DNA of 39,943 bases. Origin: Micavibrio sp. (GTDB lineage: Bacteria; Pseudomonadota; Alphaproteobacteria; Micavibrionales; Micavibrionaceae). Positions 1 through 9,519 of the stretch are shown in pieces. The translations under genes and the position numbers were made by a program. Each line of letters starts with the position of its first letter. Positions within the stretch are counted from its first letter, which is position 1. The notes under the pieces are model-generated. The model was not told where the DNA came from, searched no databases, and saw nothing but the letters and a program-made list of their open reading frames with translations. The stretch covers positions 1-39,943 of the forward strand of contig JALTAZ010000100.1 of NCBI GenBank assembly GCA_027075555.1, read 5' to 3'.

Positions 1-1
1 C

Positions 2-370
2 TATATAATTCAGTCACTAAGAAAGAGAATTTTAATTGGAGGATTGGCCTCAGAACATATTCTTGATAATGTTCAAACAACTGTTCAAAAATCTGCTGAT
101 CTTCTTTATGAGGCTTTTTTTGAAATGAAAGTCCTGAATATTACATATGAAGATGCTAAGGGTGATAAAACTTACCGTATGATTGAACCACATTACCTGT
201 TTTTAAATTGGCCTGTTTGGTATGTTATGGCTTGGGATCACCTTAGAGGTGATACGCGGTGCTTTCGACTTGATCGTATAAGTAACGCAGAATCTATGAT
301 AGATCATTTTAAACTTATAGATAGTAAATTATTTACAGAAGATATAGAAAATTTTATTTCGAATTTATGA
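2..370 (+). CDS. WYL-domain transcriptional regulator, C-terminal part (5' end outside window)
   Basis: The frame is open from base 2 with no stop, so this is the tail of a gene entering from the left; a TTG at 44 is only an internal codon. The visible 122 residues contain a WYL-type core: an IEPHYLFL segment followed by WYVMAWDHLRGDTRCFRLDRI, typical of YafY-like regulators in which an N-terminal helix-turn-helix precedes a WYL ligand-binding domain. The DNA-binding part is not visible, so the target cannot be inferred. The stop at 368-370 is followed by a 240-bp intergenic region before the helicase gene. Confidence 0.75.
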   Translation, partial: YIIQSLRKRILIGGLASEHILDNVQTTVQKSADLLYEAFFEMKVLNITYEDAKGDKTYRMIEPHYLFLNWPVWYVMAWDHLRGDTRCFRLDRISNAESMIDHFKLIDSKLFTEDIENFISNL

Positions 371-440
371 TAGATCATTTTTATAATGCGTTGATAATAC
401 ACTGAATTAACACTTTGAATCTATTTTCTTGACGTAGGTA

Positions 441-593
441 ATAAAAGCTGTCATGTTGCCGATTGCAAATTGGCTTTTATAGCTAATATAAACGGGGCTT
501 TTCATTTACATCTTAATCTTTCATGAAAAAAGTTCGGTTTTTTGGTTTGTTACAAAACCAAATGCATGAGGCTTTTTTATGTGCATGGTGCAC
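441..593 (+). other. Hairpin-rich intergenic/leader region before the helicase gene
   Basis: Three inverted repeats lie between the WYL gene and the helicase. Arms ATAAAAGC (441-448) and GCTTTTAT (473-480) enclose a 24-nt loop. TTTGGTTT (541-548) and AAACCAAA (555-562) enclose a 6-nt loop. GTGCA-TGG-TGCAC forms a tight hairpin at 581-593, ending 18 bases before the helicase start. No convincing ribosome-binding site precedes the helicase ATG. A structured leader controlling a DEAD-box helicase mRNA would fit what is known of cold-responsive helicases, but that is inference; the first hairpin could simply be an attenuated terminator. Confidence 0.35.
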
Positions 594-611
594 TGGTCTA
601 TAAAATAAATT

Positions 612-1751
612 ATGAAAGAGATGAAAAGAAGTAAAATGAAAAATTTTGATGGTTTTGACCTACACTGTGTGCTGAATAGATCTTTAGCACGGATGAAATA
701 CACAATACCTACACCAATACAAGCAAAAGCGATTCCTGTTGCTCTTAAAGGGCGTGATATTCTTGGCTCTGCACAAACAGGAACAGGTAAAACAGCGGCG
801 TTTGCAATTCCTCTAGTTGAAGCGCTGCTTAATGATGAGCGTAAATGCGCGCTTGTTATGACACCAACACGTGAGCTTGGCAAACAGATAATGGAGATCA
901 TGCACAAGCTTATAGGACGTAATTCAGGCATTAAAACCGCATTTTTGATTGGTGGAGAACCAATGAGCAAGCAATATGCACAGCTTAGACATCGTCCGCG
1001 TCTTATTGTTGGTACGCCAGGGCGGATAAATGATCATGTAGAGCGCAGAAATTTGCCTCTTGATCAAATACATTTTCTTGTTTTAGATGAAACAGATCGT
1101 ATGCTTGATATGGGTTTTAGCATTCAAATTGATAAAATTGTTAAGCATATTCCCAATGATCTTCAAACGCTTTTATTCTCTGCTACTATGCCAAAAAATA
1201 TTATAAAAATGGCTGATAAATATCAGAATAATCCAAAGCGTATAGCTATTGGATCATCAATTAATGTTGCTGAAAATATTGATCAGAAAATTGTAAAACT
1301 TAATCAAGAAAAGAAATATGATGTACTTATGAAAGAGCTAGCATCTCGTCAAGGTTCAGTTATTATTTTTGTGAAGACTAAGCGTAATGCTGATAAACTT
1401 GCAAGGAAACTTAAATGTGATGATTATCATGCTGATGCAATTCATGGAGATTTAAAGCAAAATCGCCGTGAGAAAGTTATTAAGGCTTATCGTAGTAAGG
1501 CTTTTCGCATTTTGGTAGCAACAGATGTTATCTCACGTGGGCTTGATGTGCCACATGTTGCACATGTAATAAATTATGATTTGCCACAAGTACCCGAAGA
1601 TTATATCCACCGCATTGGTCGCACTGCGCGTGCAGGTGCAAAGGGCGCGTCTTTATGTCTTATAACTCCTCAAGATGGTCGCAAATGGCATGCAATAGAA
1701 CAAATGCTGTATCCTAGAAAACATGGGACTAAACAAAAGTTCTTAAGGTAA
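612..1751 (+). CDS. DEAD-box ATP-dependent RNA helicase
   Basis: This 379-residue protein unwinds RNA with ATP and is likely cytoplasmic, acting in RNA decay or ribosome assembly. All superfamily-2 motifs are visible in order: Q motif (PTPIQAKAIP), Walker A (AQTGTGKT), Ia (PTRELGKQI), Ib (GTPGR), motif II DETD at residues 159-162, motif III SAT, IV (IIFVKTK), V (LVATDVISRGLDVP) and VI (HRIGRTARAG). Motif II reads DETD instead of DEAD. The protein ends just after the second RecA domain, without the basic C-terminal tail common in RhlE-type proteins. ATGs at 624 and 636 are alternative starts; none has a strong ribosome-binding site. It resembles the RhlE/SrmB group, but I do not assign a specific gene name. 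Confidence 0.9.
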   Translation: MKEMKRSKMKNFDGFDLHCVLNRSLARMKYTIPTPIQAKAIPVALKGRDILGSAQTGTGKTAAFAIPLVEALLNDERKCALVMTPTRELGKQIMEIMHKLIGRNSGIKTAFLIGGEPMSKQYAQLRHRPRLIVGTPGRINDHVERRNLPLDQIHFLVLDETDRMLDMGFSIQIDKIVKHIPNDLQTLLFSATMPKNIIKMADKYQNNPKRIAIGSSINVAENIDQKIVKLNQEKKYDVLMKELASRQGSVIIFVKTKRNADKLARKLKCDDYHADAIHGDLKQNRREKVIKAYRSKAFRILVATDVISRGLDVPHVAHVINYDLPQVPEDYIHRIGRTARAGAKGASLCLITPQDGRKWHAIEQMLYPRKHGTKQKFLR

Positions 1752-1759
1752 ATATAAAT

Positions 1760-1835
1760 TGGTGGATCCTAGCGGGATCGAACCGCTGACCTCTTCGCTG
1801 CCAGCGAAGCGCTCTCCCAGCTGAGCTAAGGACCC
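1760..1835 (-). tRNA. tRNA-Ala (GGC anticodon)
   Basis: The reverse strand folds into a full 76-nt cloverleaf: acceptor GGGTCCT/AGGATCC including the G3-U70 wobble that identifies alanine tRNAs, D-stem GCTC/GAGC, anticodon stem CTTCG/CGAAG with loop CTGGCAG (anticodon GGC), T-stem AGCGG/CCGCT, discriminator A and encoded CCA (1760-1762). It faces the helicase gene, whose stop is 9 bases away. Confidence 0.96.
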
Positions 1836-1902
1836 TTGGTTAAGACTATTCAAAAAAATAAGGAAACATAGCTCTTTATGCAAGCATTAACTTTAAAAAA
1901 AA

Positions 1903-2412
1903 TCACTTATTTTCATTGCGTTTTAGATAAAGAGATATTTGTAGTTCTGCTTGTCTAGCTAGATCATCAAGGACATTTTCACGAGTATTATTTTTTGAAA
2001 CGCGTGTTGCAAATTCACTAATTAGAACATTATAACTAGCAGAGCTTTTTAATGGTCGCTCTAGTAATATTTTTCCTGAATCATTATCAATAAGTAACAT
2101 TTTAGTACTTAATGAAAGCTGCTTACGGGTTACATCGGCTCTAATTGTTATGTCCAGATTATATGTATTTTCTACGATCGGCGTAATATCTAAGCGATAT
2201 TTAGGGTTTGTTGGTCTTCCATTATTGTAAAAGCGATCAGTTAAAGCATTGCGAAGGAACTGACCCTCTCTATTTGGAATATTAGAGATTTCTATTTGGG
2301 ATAATTCTGCTCTGATATCTATATTATTATTATCAAAAATATTACCGTGCATGGGCTCAAAACCACAAGCACCAAGCAAAACTATAAACAGTAATGTAAG
2401 ATATTTTTTCAT
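1903..2412 (-). CDS. lptE: LPS-assembly lipoprotein LptE
   Basis: LptE is the outer-membrane lipoprotein that plugs the LptD barrel and helps insert lipopolysaccharide. The protein begins MKKYLTLLFIVLLGAC, a lipoprotein signal with a lipobox ending in Cys, followed by the GFEPMHG motif typical of alphaproteobacterial LptE. Length is about 169 residues, as expected. I prefer the ATG at 2412 because AGGA lies just upstream and the charged signal start fits; an in-frame ATG at 2433 would add seven residues and is possible. It follows leuS on the same strand with a 180-bp gap, the usual order leuS-lptE; the expected next gene, holA, is absent and replaced by tRNA-Ala. Confidence 0.88.
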   Translation of the reverse strand: MKKYLTLLFIVLLGACGFEPMHGNIFDNNNIDIRAELSQIEISNIPNREGQFLRNALTDRFYNNGRPTNPKYRLDITPIVENTYNLDITIRADVTRKQLSLSTKMLLIDNDSGKILLERPLKSSASYNVLISEFATRVSKNNTRENVLDDLARQAELQISLYLKRNENK

Positions 2413-2591
2413 GTTCCTATTTAAGCGCGGCATAATAACCCTGTCTATAATAATATTTATAAAAGCTATATTTATATCCAGATGAAAAAATTTAACATGG
2501 AATAACTACCCGCAAGCATAAGATTATAAAAAGATTATTATGGCACTCCTTTTACTTTTATTTCAATTGCAGAAAATAATATATAGATAAA

Positions 2592-5171
2592 TTACCCCAC
2601 TACAATATTAACAATTCGGCCCGGAACATATATAAATTTACGTAAAGATTTACCATCTATGGCGCGCTGCACTTTTTCCTCTGCCAAGGCAATTTCTTGT
2701 GCTTTATCTTGATTTGCATTAGCAGGTAATGTAATGGTCGCTCTTACTTTTCCGTTTACCTGAACACCAATTTTAATGGTATCAGAGGTTAATAATTCTT
2801 CTTTATATTTTGGCCATGGCTGATCAGTTAGAACGCTCTTACCGTTTACATGTTCCCATAATTCTTCGGCTAAATGTGGCATGATCGGGTTAATCATAAC
2901 CACAAAAGCTTCTACTGCCTCAAGAAAGGCAAATTCTTCGCTCTTATCATTATGTCTAAATGCAGTAATACCATTATAAAATTCGCGCAGATGCGCCACA
3001 GCTTTATTCATTGCAAAAGCTTCTATTGCTTCACCAACATTTTTTATTGTTTTATGGGTTAGCTGACGCAAATCTTTTGCTTTATCCGTAAATTGAAAAT
3101 CCTCTTCGTTGCTGTCAAATGAATAGTAACCAAAGTCAATGTTTATAAAAGTTGAATAAACCTTATTTACAAAACGCCAAGCCCCTTCAATACCACTTTC
3201 TGTCCATTCAAGATCGCGTTCTGGAGGTGAGTCAGATAATATAAATAATCGTGCAGCATCTGCACCATAGGTATCAAGAATTTCTTCGGGATCAATTACA
3301 TTTTTCTTAGATTTAGACATTTTAATCGGTGAGCCGACAATTACTTTTTTGCCTGTTTTTCTGTGAACCCACTCACCTTTACCGTTTTTTATGGCATCGG
3401 CGGGAAATATCCATTTACCATTTTCATCTTTGAAAGTTTCATGAATTACCATTCCTTGAGTAAATAACCCATTAAATGGTTCGTTAGATTTCACAAAGTC
3501 GCAATCGCGCATGGCTTTAGTAAAAAATCTTGCATATAAAAGGTGAAGAACGGCATGCTCAACCCCACCAATATATTGATCCACTCCACCATCTTCAGGT
3601 AGCCAGTAAGCAGCCTTTTCTTTATCTACAGGAAGTTTTTTATTTTTAGAATCGCAATAGCGGAATTGATACCAGCTACTTTCAAAAAAAGTGTCAAAAG
3701 TATCTGTTTCACGCGTGGCATCTCCACCACAGGTTGGGCAATTAACATTTTTCCATGTGGGGTGATTATCAAGCGGATTTCCTGCTTTATCAAAACTTAC
3801 ATCTTCTGGAAGTTTAACAGGAAGATGATCTTCAGGCACAGGAACAGCCCCGCAATTATCGCAATAGATAATAGGAATAGGACACCCCCAATAACGTTGG
3901 CGTGATATTCCCCAATCACGCAGGCGATATTGCGTAGTGCCAAAACCTGTTTTGTTTTTTTCGCATCTTTCTATCACTGCTTCTTTAGCTTCTTCAATGC
4001 TCAAACCATTTAGAAATTTTGAATTATTCAATACGCCCTCACCTGTATAGGCTTTTTTATCAACGCTAAAATCATCTGTATTTTCAGGGATAACAACAGG
4101 GAAGATTGGCAGTCCATATTTACTGGCAAAATCATAGTCACGTTGATCATGTGCAGGAACACCAAAAACGGCGCCTGTTCCATAATCCATTAGAATAAAG
4201 TTAGCAATATAAACTGGAACTTCACGCCCTAATAGTGGGTGAGTTGCTTTATGTCCAGTATCAAAGCCAATTTTCTCGGCCTTTTCTATTGACGCCTCAG
4301 ATGTTCCTTGAGCTTGGCATTGTTTAATAAATTCGCTAAAGCCATCTTTGCCTTTTGCCAATTCATTTGTCATTGGGTGATCAGGGGCAAGGGCAATAAA
4401 TGATGCACCAAATAATGTATCGGGGCGCGTTGTATAGACCTCAATTTGCTTGTTACTACCTATAATATCCCACTTAAATTGCAAGCCAACCGATTTTCCA
4501 ATCCAGTTTTCCTGCATAAGGCGAACCTTCTCAGGCCAACGATCAAGAGTATCAAGAGAGGATAATAGCTCATCTGCATAGTCGGTTATTTTTAAAAACC
4601 ATTGATTAAGTTTTTTGCGCTCAACAGGAGCACCAGTACGCCAGCCACAACCATCAATTACTTGCTCATTTGCAAGAACTGTATTATCCACAGGATCCCA
4701 ATTTACAACAGATTCCTTGCGATATGCTATATTCTTTTCAAGAAATTTTAAAAACATACGCTGTTCATGTACATAATATTCGGGATCACAAGTGGCAAAT
4801 TCACGGCTCCAATCAATGGAAAGTCCCAAGGGTTTCATTTGCTCACGCATTGCTTTGATATTTTCATGCGTCCACTTATCAGGATGTTCACCGCGTTCTA
4901 TCGCTGCGTTTTCTGCCGGCAGGCCAAATGCGTCCCAACCCATAGGGTGAAGCACGTTAAAGCCTTTAGATTTCTTGTAACGCGCAACTACATCGCCAAG
5001 CGTATAGTTACGAACATGACCCACATGAATACGACCCGATGGATAAGGAAACATCTCAAGCACATAATATTTTGGCTTAGAGTTATCTTCTGTTACTTTA
5101 AAAACATTACTGTTAGACCACTTTTTTTGCCACTTTTTCTCAGTTTCTTTAATATTATAGCGTTCTGACAT
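2592..5171 (-). CDS. leuS: Leucyl-tRNA synthetase
   Basis: Class I aminoacyl-tRNA synthetase of 859 residues, the usual bacterial LeuRS length, which charges tRNA-Leu with leucine. Visible signatures are the HIGH-type motif [11 protein letters not shown] (HVGH at residues 49-52), the CP1 editing domain with TTRPDT and the [15 protein letters not shown] segment, zinc-ribbon-like cysteine pairs (CDNCG, CPTCGG), and KMSKS at residues 617-621. The C-terminal anticodon-binding and LeuRS-specific domains end in [11 protein letters not shown]. It lies between the DUF3576 lipoprotein gene (50 bp upstream) and lptE, a conserved alphaproteobacterial arrangement and probable operon. Several long open frames on the opposite strand are shadows. 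Confidence 0.98.
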   Translation of the reverse strand: MSERYNIKETEKKWQKKWSNSNVFKVTEDNSKPKYYVLEMFPYPSGRIHVGHVRNYTLGDVVARYKKSKGFNVLHPMGWDAFGLPAENAAIERGEHPDKWTHENIKAMREQMKPLGLSIDWSREFATCDPEYYVHEQRMFLKFLEKNIAYRKESVVNWDPVDNTVLANEQVIDGCGWRTGAPVERKKLNQWFLKITDYADELLSSLDTLDRWPEKVRLMQENWIGKSVGLQFKWDIIGSNKQIEVYTTRPDTLFGASFIALAPDHPMTNELAKGKDGFSEFIKQCQAQGTSEASIEKAEKIGFDTGHKATHPLLGREVPVYIANFILMDYGTGAVFGVPAHDQRDYDFASKYGLPIFPVVIPENTDDFSVDKKAYTGEGVLNNSKFLNGLSIEEAKEAVIERCEKNKTGFGTTQYRLRDWGISRQRYWGCPIPIIYCDNCGAVPVPEDHLPVKLPEDVSFDKAGNPLDNHPTWKNVNCPTCGGDATRETDTFDTFFESSWYQFRYCDSKNKKLPVDKEKAAYWLPEDGGVDQYIGGVEHAVLHLLYARFFTKAMRDCDFVKSNEPFNGLFTQGMVIHETFKDENGKWIFPADAIKNGKGEWVHRKTGKKVIVGSPIKMSKSKKNVIDPEEILDTYGADAARLFILSDSPPERDLEWTESGIEGAWRFVNKVYSTFINIDFGYYSFDSNEEDFQFTDKAKDLRQLTHKTIKNVGEAIEAFAMNKAVAHLREFYNGITAFRHNDKSEEFAFLEAVEAFVVMINPIMPHLAEELWEHVNGKSVLTDQPWPKYKEELLTSDTIKIGVQVNGKVRATITLPANANQDKAQEIALAEEKVQRAIDGKSLRKFIYVPGRIVNIVVG

Positions 5172-5221
5172 GAGTTTTTATCCCGCCTTGCATTAATTAC
5201 TTATATAAAAACTTTTTTTAT

Positions 5222-5776
5222 TTATTTTTCTGCTAAATGCCTTATACGAAGCTCTCTAGCTCTAGATAATATAGCATCTTCAAGTTTGCGATCTGTTTCT
5301 TCAGAAGTAGCCATATCTTGCCAACTGTTTCCTGATAATTTTTGACGAAAAGTTTTTATTTTAATTCCACTAGCCTTAAGCTCACGTCCCAATATAAAAG
5401 CATTTATCTTTACTCTCTCATTTGGTGTATTTGGGTCTGTATACCAGTCCGTTAATATTACCCCGCCAAACGGATCTGCACTTGAAATAGGCATGAATGA
5501 AATAGTATCAAGCGTCGCACGCCATAGAAAACTATTAACACCAATACCACTTTCGCCATCGCCTGTTTTTTTCTTTTTACCAAAAACAAGACCCTCTTCT
5601 CCAAATATAGTTGATCGTTTTTCATATATATCATTTCCCGATGCAGTGTTCCTCTGTGCTCCAGTAGGGTATTTAGCCTCTGTTTTTACGTTACTACAGG
5701 CACTAAGCCCCATCGAAGAAACTACAAATATAAATAACAAATGGAATCTACTACTTTTTTTAATGGGTGTTTTCAT
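5222..5776 (-). CDS. DUF3576 family lipoprotein
   Basis: A 184-residue predicted lipoprotein: the N-terminal signal ends in GLSAC with the acylated Cys at residue 27. The body contains the family-typical run VNSFLWRATLDTISFMP followed by DPFGGVILTDWY. Proteins of the DUF3576 family sit directly upstream of leuS in many alphaproteobacteria, as here; their function is unknown. A clear ribosome-binding site (AGGGAAC) precedes the ATG. It is likely the first gene of the DUF3576-leuS-lptE transcript. Confidence 0.88.
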   Translation of the reverse strand: MKTPIKKSSRFHLLFIFVVSSMGLSACSNVKTEAKYPTGAQRNTASGNDIYEKRSTIFGEEGLVFGKKKKTGDGESGIGVNSFLWRATLDTISFMPISSADPFGGVILTDWYTDPNTPNERVKINAFILGRELKASGIKIKTFRQKLSGNSWQDMATSEETDRKLEDAILSRARELRIRHLAEK

Positions 5777-6100
5777 TGTTCCCTGACCACCTTAACTTTG
5801 CGTGTTCTTTTCATTAACATGCCGATACAAAGTGAACAAGTATGTTTATTTACAGCTATTATTCCTATTAACATTTTTAGCATTATTTATTGACATGCTT
5901 AGCGTTGCAAAAATGCAACATGTAAGTAAAATGTGACATTAAACACACATATTTACGTTGACGATAACATATTATAATGGCGTAATATGCGAGTTCTCTT
6001 GAATGGGGGGCGATCTTTTTTAACTATAATCCGTAATATTTGGATTTAACTTTTAACAATAGTCATAACTTTTTTTAAAGTATGATTGGAGGAAAATAAA
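5777..6100. promoter_or_regulatory. Divergent intergenic region upstream of porin and DUF3576 genes
   Basis: This 324-bp AT-rich stretch has no gene. It holds a perfect inverted repeat GTTGCA-AAAA-TGCAAC at 904-919 of the 5-kb block (5904-5919), a TATAAT at 5973-5978 with a weak TTTACG 15 bases upstream as a possible porin promoter, and a small AATCC/GGATT hairpin in the porin leader near 6030-6050. The ribosome-binding site GGAGG at 6088-6092 decides the porin start at 6101. The roughly 120-nt leader suggests post-transcriptional control, common for porins, but no specific regulator can be named. Confidence 0.4.
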
Positions 6101-7183
6101 ATGAAAAAACTTTTACTAGCTACTGTTGCAGTAAGTGGATTGGCTATGGCTGCTGCTCCTGCACAAGCTGAAATTGAACTAGAACTTGGCGGTTATTTTA
6201 AAGGCTATTTAGCTGCTGTTAACCAAGATGAAACTGCTGGTACCGATGTTGTTGGTGTTGACATCATTCGTGATACAAAGCTTTTTGTCGGCGGTGAGAC
6301 AACTTTAGATAATGGTCTAACAGTTGGTGCACATGTTGAACTTAATATTGATGCTGGTGATGGAGCTACTACTCCTTATGAATCATATGCGTATTTCTCA
6401 GGTAACTGGGGTCGTGTAAATTTTGGTGCTGAAGACGGTTCTGCTTACCTATTACAGGTGGCTACTCCTTCCGCCGATTCTAATATTGATGGTATTCGCC
6501 AGTTTGTATCACCCTTTGTAAATACTGGTAACTTAACAACATCTGGTGCGGCTTTGGATTATGCTATGGATCCAACATTTAAGAATGATAAATTGACATA
6601 TTTATCACCTGTAATGAGTGGTTTCCAAGTTGGTTTATCATTCACACCTGATTCAAACAATGCTGCTGGATCATTTAGTGTTGATACTGACACTAATGCT
6701 GCTGGTACAATTCAAGAAACTTATGAAATTGCTGCACGTTATGAAGGTCAGTTCCAAAATGTTGGTGTGATCGCTGGTGCTGGTTATACTCTAGGTTCAG
6801 AAGAAGGTGGCTCAGCTACTACTGATGATCGTCAAACATGGAATGTTGGTTTAGATCTGGACATCGCGGCATTTGGTGTTGGTGTTTCTTACTCTGTTGA
6901 CAATAATGCTAGAAGTGGTGCTGGTAATGATGATGAAGGTACATTAGTTATCGGTGCTGACTACACAAGTGGCCCATTCAAAATTGGTGCATCATATTTT
7001 GATCGCAACAATAGTGGTGGTGTAGATGGTATTGATGTTCAACGCTACACTGGTGGTGTTGTATATAACTATGGACCAGGCATGTCATTCCGCGGTTCAG
7101 TTCAGTATGTTGACCAAAATAATACTACAACTGCTGATGCTGATGGAACTGCCTTCATCCTAGGTACACAAGTTAACTTCTAA
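6101..7183 (+). CDS. Outer-membrane porin (general diffusion type)
   Basis: A 360-residue outer-membrane beta-barrel. The signal peptide MKKLLLATVAVSGLAMAAA ending PAQA is cleaved before EIELELGGYFKGYL, and the mature protein alternates short beta strands with Gly/Asp/Asn-rich turns, ending in the C-terminal aromatic signature GTQVNF recognised by the BAM complex. The fold and length match trimeric Gram-negative porins of alphaproteobacteria. The ATG at 6101 is preferred over an upstream in-frame TTG (6086) because GGAGG sits 8 bases before it. A strong intrinsic terminator follows, and the gene stands alone, so it is probably a highly expressed monocistronic unit. Confidence 0.9.
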   Translation: MKKLLLATVAVSGLAMAAAPAQAEIELELGGYFKGYLAAVNQDETAGTDVVGVDIIRDTKLFVGGETTLDNGLTVGAHVELNIDAGDGATTPYESYAYFSGNWGRVNFGAEDGSAYLLQVATPSADSNIDGIRQFVSPFVNTGNLTTSGAALDYAMDPTFKNDKLTYLSPVMSGFQVGLSFTPDSNNAAGSFSVDTDTNAAGTIQETYEIAARYEGQFQNVGVIAGAGYTLGSEEGGSATTDDRQTWNVGLDLDIAAFGVGVSYSVDNNARSGAGNDDEGTLVIGADYTSGPFKIGASYFDRNNSGGVDGIDVQRYTGGVVYNYGPGMSFRGSVQYVDQNNTTTADADGTAFILGTQVNF

Positions 7184-7211
7184 TCGAAGTTTATTTTAAG
7201 AATTTGGAAAT

Positions 7212-7239
7212 GGGCGCTTAATCGCGCCCTTTCTTTTTT
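7212..7239 (+). terminator. Intrinsic terminator of the porin gene
   Basis: GGGCGC (7212-7217), a 6-nt loop TTAATC, then GCGCCC (7224-7229), followed directly by TTTCTTTTTT. A GC-rich stem plus U-tract located 29 bases after the porin stop codon. Confidence 0.9.
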
Positions 7240-7284
7240 GCCTTTTATCTTGATCTAAAGAAGTTATCTTTCTAATCTGTGTTC

Positions 7285-7947
7285 ATGAGTGTTCAAGAAA
7301 ACTTAAAGAATATAAGAAGTAATATTAAAAAAATTGCAGAGCAATGGAACCGTAACCCTAGTGCAGTTAATCTTGTAGCTGTAAGCAAGTTCCAGCCTTT
7401 TGAAAATATACAATCTGCCCTTGATGCAGGACATAGACTTTTTGGAGAAAACCGCGTACAAGAGGCACAAGAGCACTGGGCAACAATAAAGCCTAACTAC
7501 CCTGATTTAAAGCTCCATTTGATAGGTCCTTTGCAAACAAATAAGATCAAAGATGCCGTTAATTTATTTGATGTAATTGAAACAGTAGATAGAGAGAAGT
7601 TAGCGCGCAAATTAGGCGCTGTAATGAAAGAAAAAGGAAAAAATTTACCTTGCTTTATTCAAGTTAATACAGGGGAAGAAAAGCAAAAAGCAGGTATAAA
7701 CCCCTTTGAGCTTCCTGATTTCTTAGAGTTTTGTACAAAAGAATGCGCTATTAATATATGTGGTTTAATGTGTATCCCGCCATTTGATGATCTACCTGCA
7801 TTACATTTCGCTTTGCTGCAAAAGCTTGCTAAAGTTAGTAACTTACCTGATTTAAGCATGGGCATGAGCAACGATTACGAAAAAGCAATTCCTCTTGGTG
7901 CAACCTATGTGCGTGTTGGCACAGCAATATTTGGTAAGCGATTATAA
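7285..7947 (+). CDS. YggS family pyridoxal-phosphate homeostasis protein
   Basis: A 220-residue alanine-racemase-fold PLP-binding protein of the YggS/PLPBP family, which buffers PLP and affects amino-acid homeostasis. The PLP lysine is K35 in LVAVSKF; further family signatures are FGENRVQEAQEHW, LHLIGPLQTNK, QVNTGEEKQKAG and the C-terminal SMGMSNDYEKAIPLGATYVRVG with GTAIFG. The ATG at 7285 gives the normal start; an in-frame GTG six bases earlier is less likely. No clear ribosome-binding site is visible. It lies alone between the porin terminator and an M16 protease gene. Confidence 0.93.
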   Translation: MSVQENLKNIRSNIKKIAEQWNRNPSAVNLVAVSKFQPFENIQSALDAGHRLFGENRVQEAQEHWATIKPNYPDLKLHLIGPLQTNKIKDAVNLFDVIETVDREKLARKLGAVMKEKGKNLPCFIQVNTGEEKQKAGINPFELPDFLEFCTKECAINICGLMCIPPFDDLPALHFALLQKLAKVSNLPDLSMGMSNDYEKAIPLGATYVRVGTAIFGKRL

Positions 7948-7995
7948 ATATAATATTGCTGATTTTTGCGAAGCTGCTTATTATTTTCGCTTTTA

Positions 7996-8077
7996 CTATA
8001 TGTTTAGTTCTATAATGCCTCCTTGGTTGATAAATTAACATACATGATTCCATCACAATATGGGACTAAACATATAG
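7996..8077. repeat. 13-bp perfect inverted repeat with 56-bp spacer
   Basis: CTATATGTTTAGT (7996-8008) is repeated in inverse as ACTAAACATATAG (8065-8077). It occupies most of the gap between the YggS and M16 genes. No target-site duplication is obvious at the outer edges. It could be a long-loop RNA hairpin, a pair of regulator sites or the remnant of a miniature mobile element. Confidence 0.5.
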
Positions 8078-8130
8078 ACATAGAACAAAATCTCATTGCA
8101 AAAATCTTCAATTACCTATAGCTATAATAT

Positions 8131-9393
8131 ATGAGTTCTATAAAAATAACAAAACTTCCCAATGGTTTACGTATAGTCACAGACGCTGTCCCCTCAATTG
8201 AGAGTGTGGCCGTTGGTGTTTGGGTGGGCGTTGGTACGCGCAACGAAGATCTAGACATTAACGGTGCGGCACATATGGTTGAACATATGCTGTTCAAGGG
8301 CACAAAAAACCGTGATGCCCAAGAAATTGCCGAAACAATAGAAGATGTTGGCGGTCATATGAACGCCTATACCAGCCGTGAGGTTACTAGCTATCACATT
8401 CATTTACTTAAAGAAGATGCTGCCCTAGCCTTAGATGTACTATCTGATATGATTCAAAACTCTATCATGCCTGATGATGAGATAGAGCGCGAAAGAAAAG
8501 TGATAATTCAGGAAATTGGCATGTGCCATGATACTCCTGATGATGTTATATTTGATCATTATTTCGAAAGAGCCTATCCCAATCAAGCTCTTGGCGCGCC
8601 AATTCTTGGTAAAAGCAAGATTATTACAGATATAAAACGTGATGCGCTTATGGGCTATGTTGAGAGATTTTATACTCCTAGTAATTTAGTAATTTGCGCA
8701 AGTGGTAATTTAGATCATGACGAATTTATCGGGCTTATCGAAGATAAATTCAATGATTTACCAGCCAACCAAAATAACAATAAAAGCCCCGCAGACTATC
8801 AAGGCGGAGAGGTACGCGAGGTACGCGATTTAGAGCAAAGCCACATAATACTTGGCTTTCAGGGGGTTAAGCGTATAAGCGATGATTATTATACTGCGCA
8901 AATATTAGCCACTATTTTAGGGAGTGGTATGTCATCACGCCTGTTTCAAGAGGTGCGCGAAAAACGCGCTTTGGTTTATTCGATATATAGTTTCCACTCA
9001 GCTTATAGCGATGATGGGCAATTTGGTATTTACGCAGGAACAGGTCCTGATAAATTGCCCGAACTAATCCCTGTTATATGTGAAGAGATTAAAAAAATTG
9101 GAACTACTATAACAAATGAAGAGCTAGAAAGAGCCAAAGCGCAGCTTCGCTCATCTACCCTAATGGCGCGTGAATCCATGATGAATAGGGCAGATCAACA
9201 CGCCAAAGCCATACTATTACAAGGTAAAATCTTCACTTCTGAAGATATAATAAAATCAATCAATGGCATTGAGATAGCGGATTTGGAAAAAATAGCGGAT
9301 AAAATATTTTCTTCTTCTCCTACTTTGGCGGCTCTTGGCCCCTTGGGACAGCTTGAAAGCTTTGATAAAATTAAACAGCGATTAACTCCATGA
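8131..9393 (+). CDS. M16 family zinc protease (processing-peptidase-like)
   Basis: A 420-residue pitrilysin-family metallopeptidase similar to the beta subunit of mitochondrial processing peptidase. The inverted zinc motif HxxEH is at residues 48-52 (HMVEHMLFKGT), and the third-ligand helix follows around EIERERKVIIQEIGM. The C-terminal half shows the inactive-domain signature (SSRLFQEVREKRALVYSIYSF). The start MSSIKITKLPNGLRIVT matches family starts, but no ribosome-binding site is visible. No signal peptide is seen, so it is probably cytoplasmic. In many alphaproteobacteria this gene follows thrC; that neighbour is absent here. Confidence 0.93.
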   Translation: MSSIKITKLPNGLRIVTDAVPSIESVAVGVWVGVGTRNEDLDINGAAHMVEHMLFKGTKNRDAQEIAETIEDVGGHMNAYTSREVTSYHIHLLKEDAALALDVLSDMIQNSIMPDDEIERERKVIIQEIGMCHDTPDDVIFDHYFERAYPNQALGAPILGKSKIITDIKRDALMGYVERFYTPSNLVICASGNLDHDEFIGLIEDKFNDLPANQNNNKSPADYQGGEVREVRDLEQSHIILGFQGVKRISDDYYTAQILATILGSGMSSRLFQEVREKRALVYSIYSFHSAYSDDGQFGIYAGTGPDKLPELIPVICEEIKKIGTTITNEELERAKAQLRSSTLMARESMMNRADQHAKAILLQGKIFTSEDIIKSINGIEIADLEKIADKIFSSSPTLAALGPLGQLESFDKIKQRLTP

Positions 9394-9519
9394 AAGGTTA
9401 CTGATCATGCCATAATGTTATAAAGCATGGTTTATAATATTTATGATATCATCTATAGTTGGTAAATATTATTTTACTATTCTAAGTGCCTAATATTTTC
9501 ATATAATTTTGAAATAATA

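Noticed and set aside
566-634. A 22-codon upstream open frame overlapping the start of the helicase gene
   Set aside because: No ribosome-binding site and no coding signature; a chance frame in the leader.
2592-5171. Several long open frames antisense to leuS (for example 4767-5168)
   Set aside because: They mirror leuS codon usage, have no domain or ribosome-binding site and lie wholly inside a certain gene.
8123-8128. TATAAT just before the M16 ATG as a promoter for a leaderless mRNA
   Set aside because: Transcription from this box would begin around 8135, inside the coding region, so it cannot give the 8131 start.
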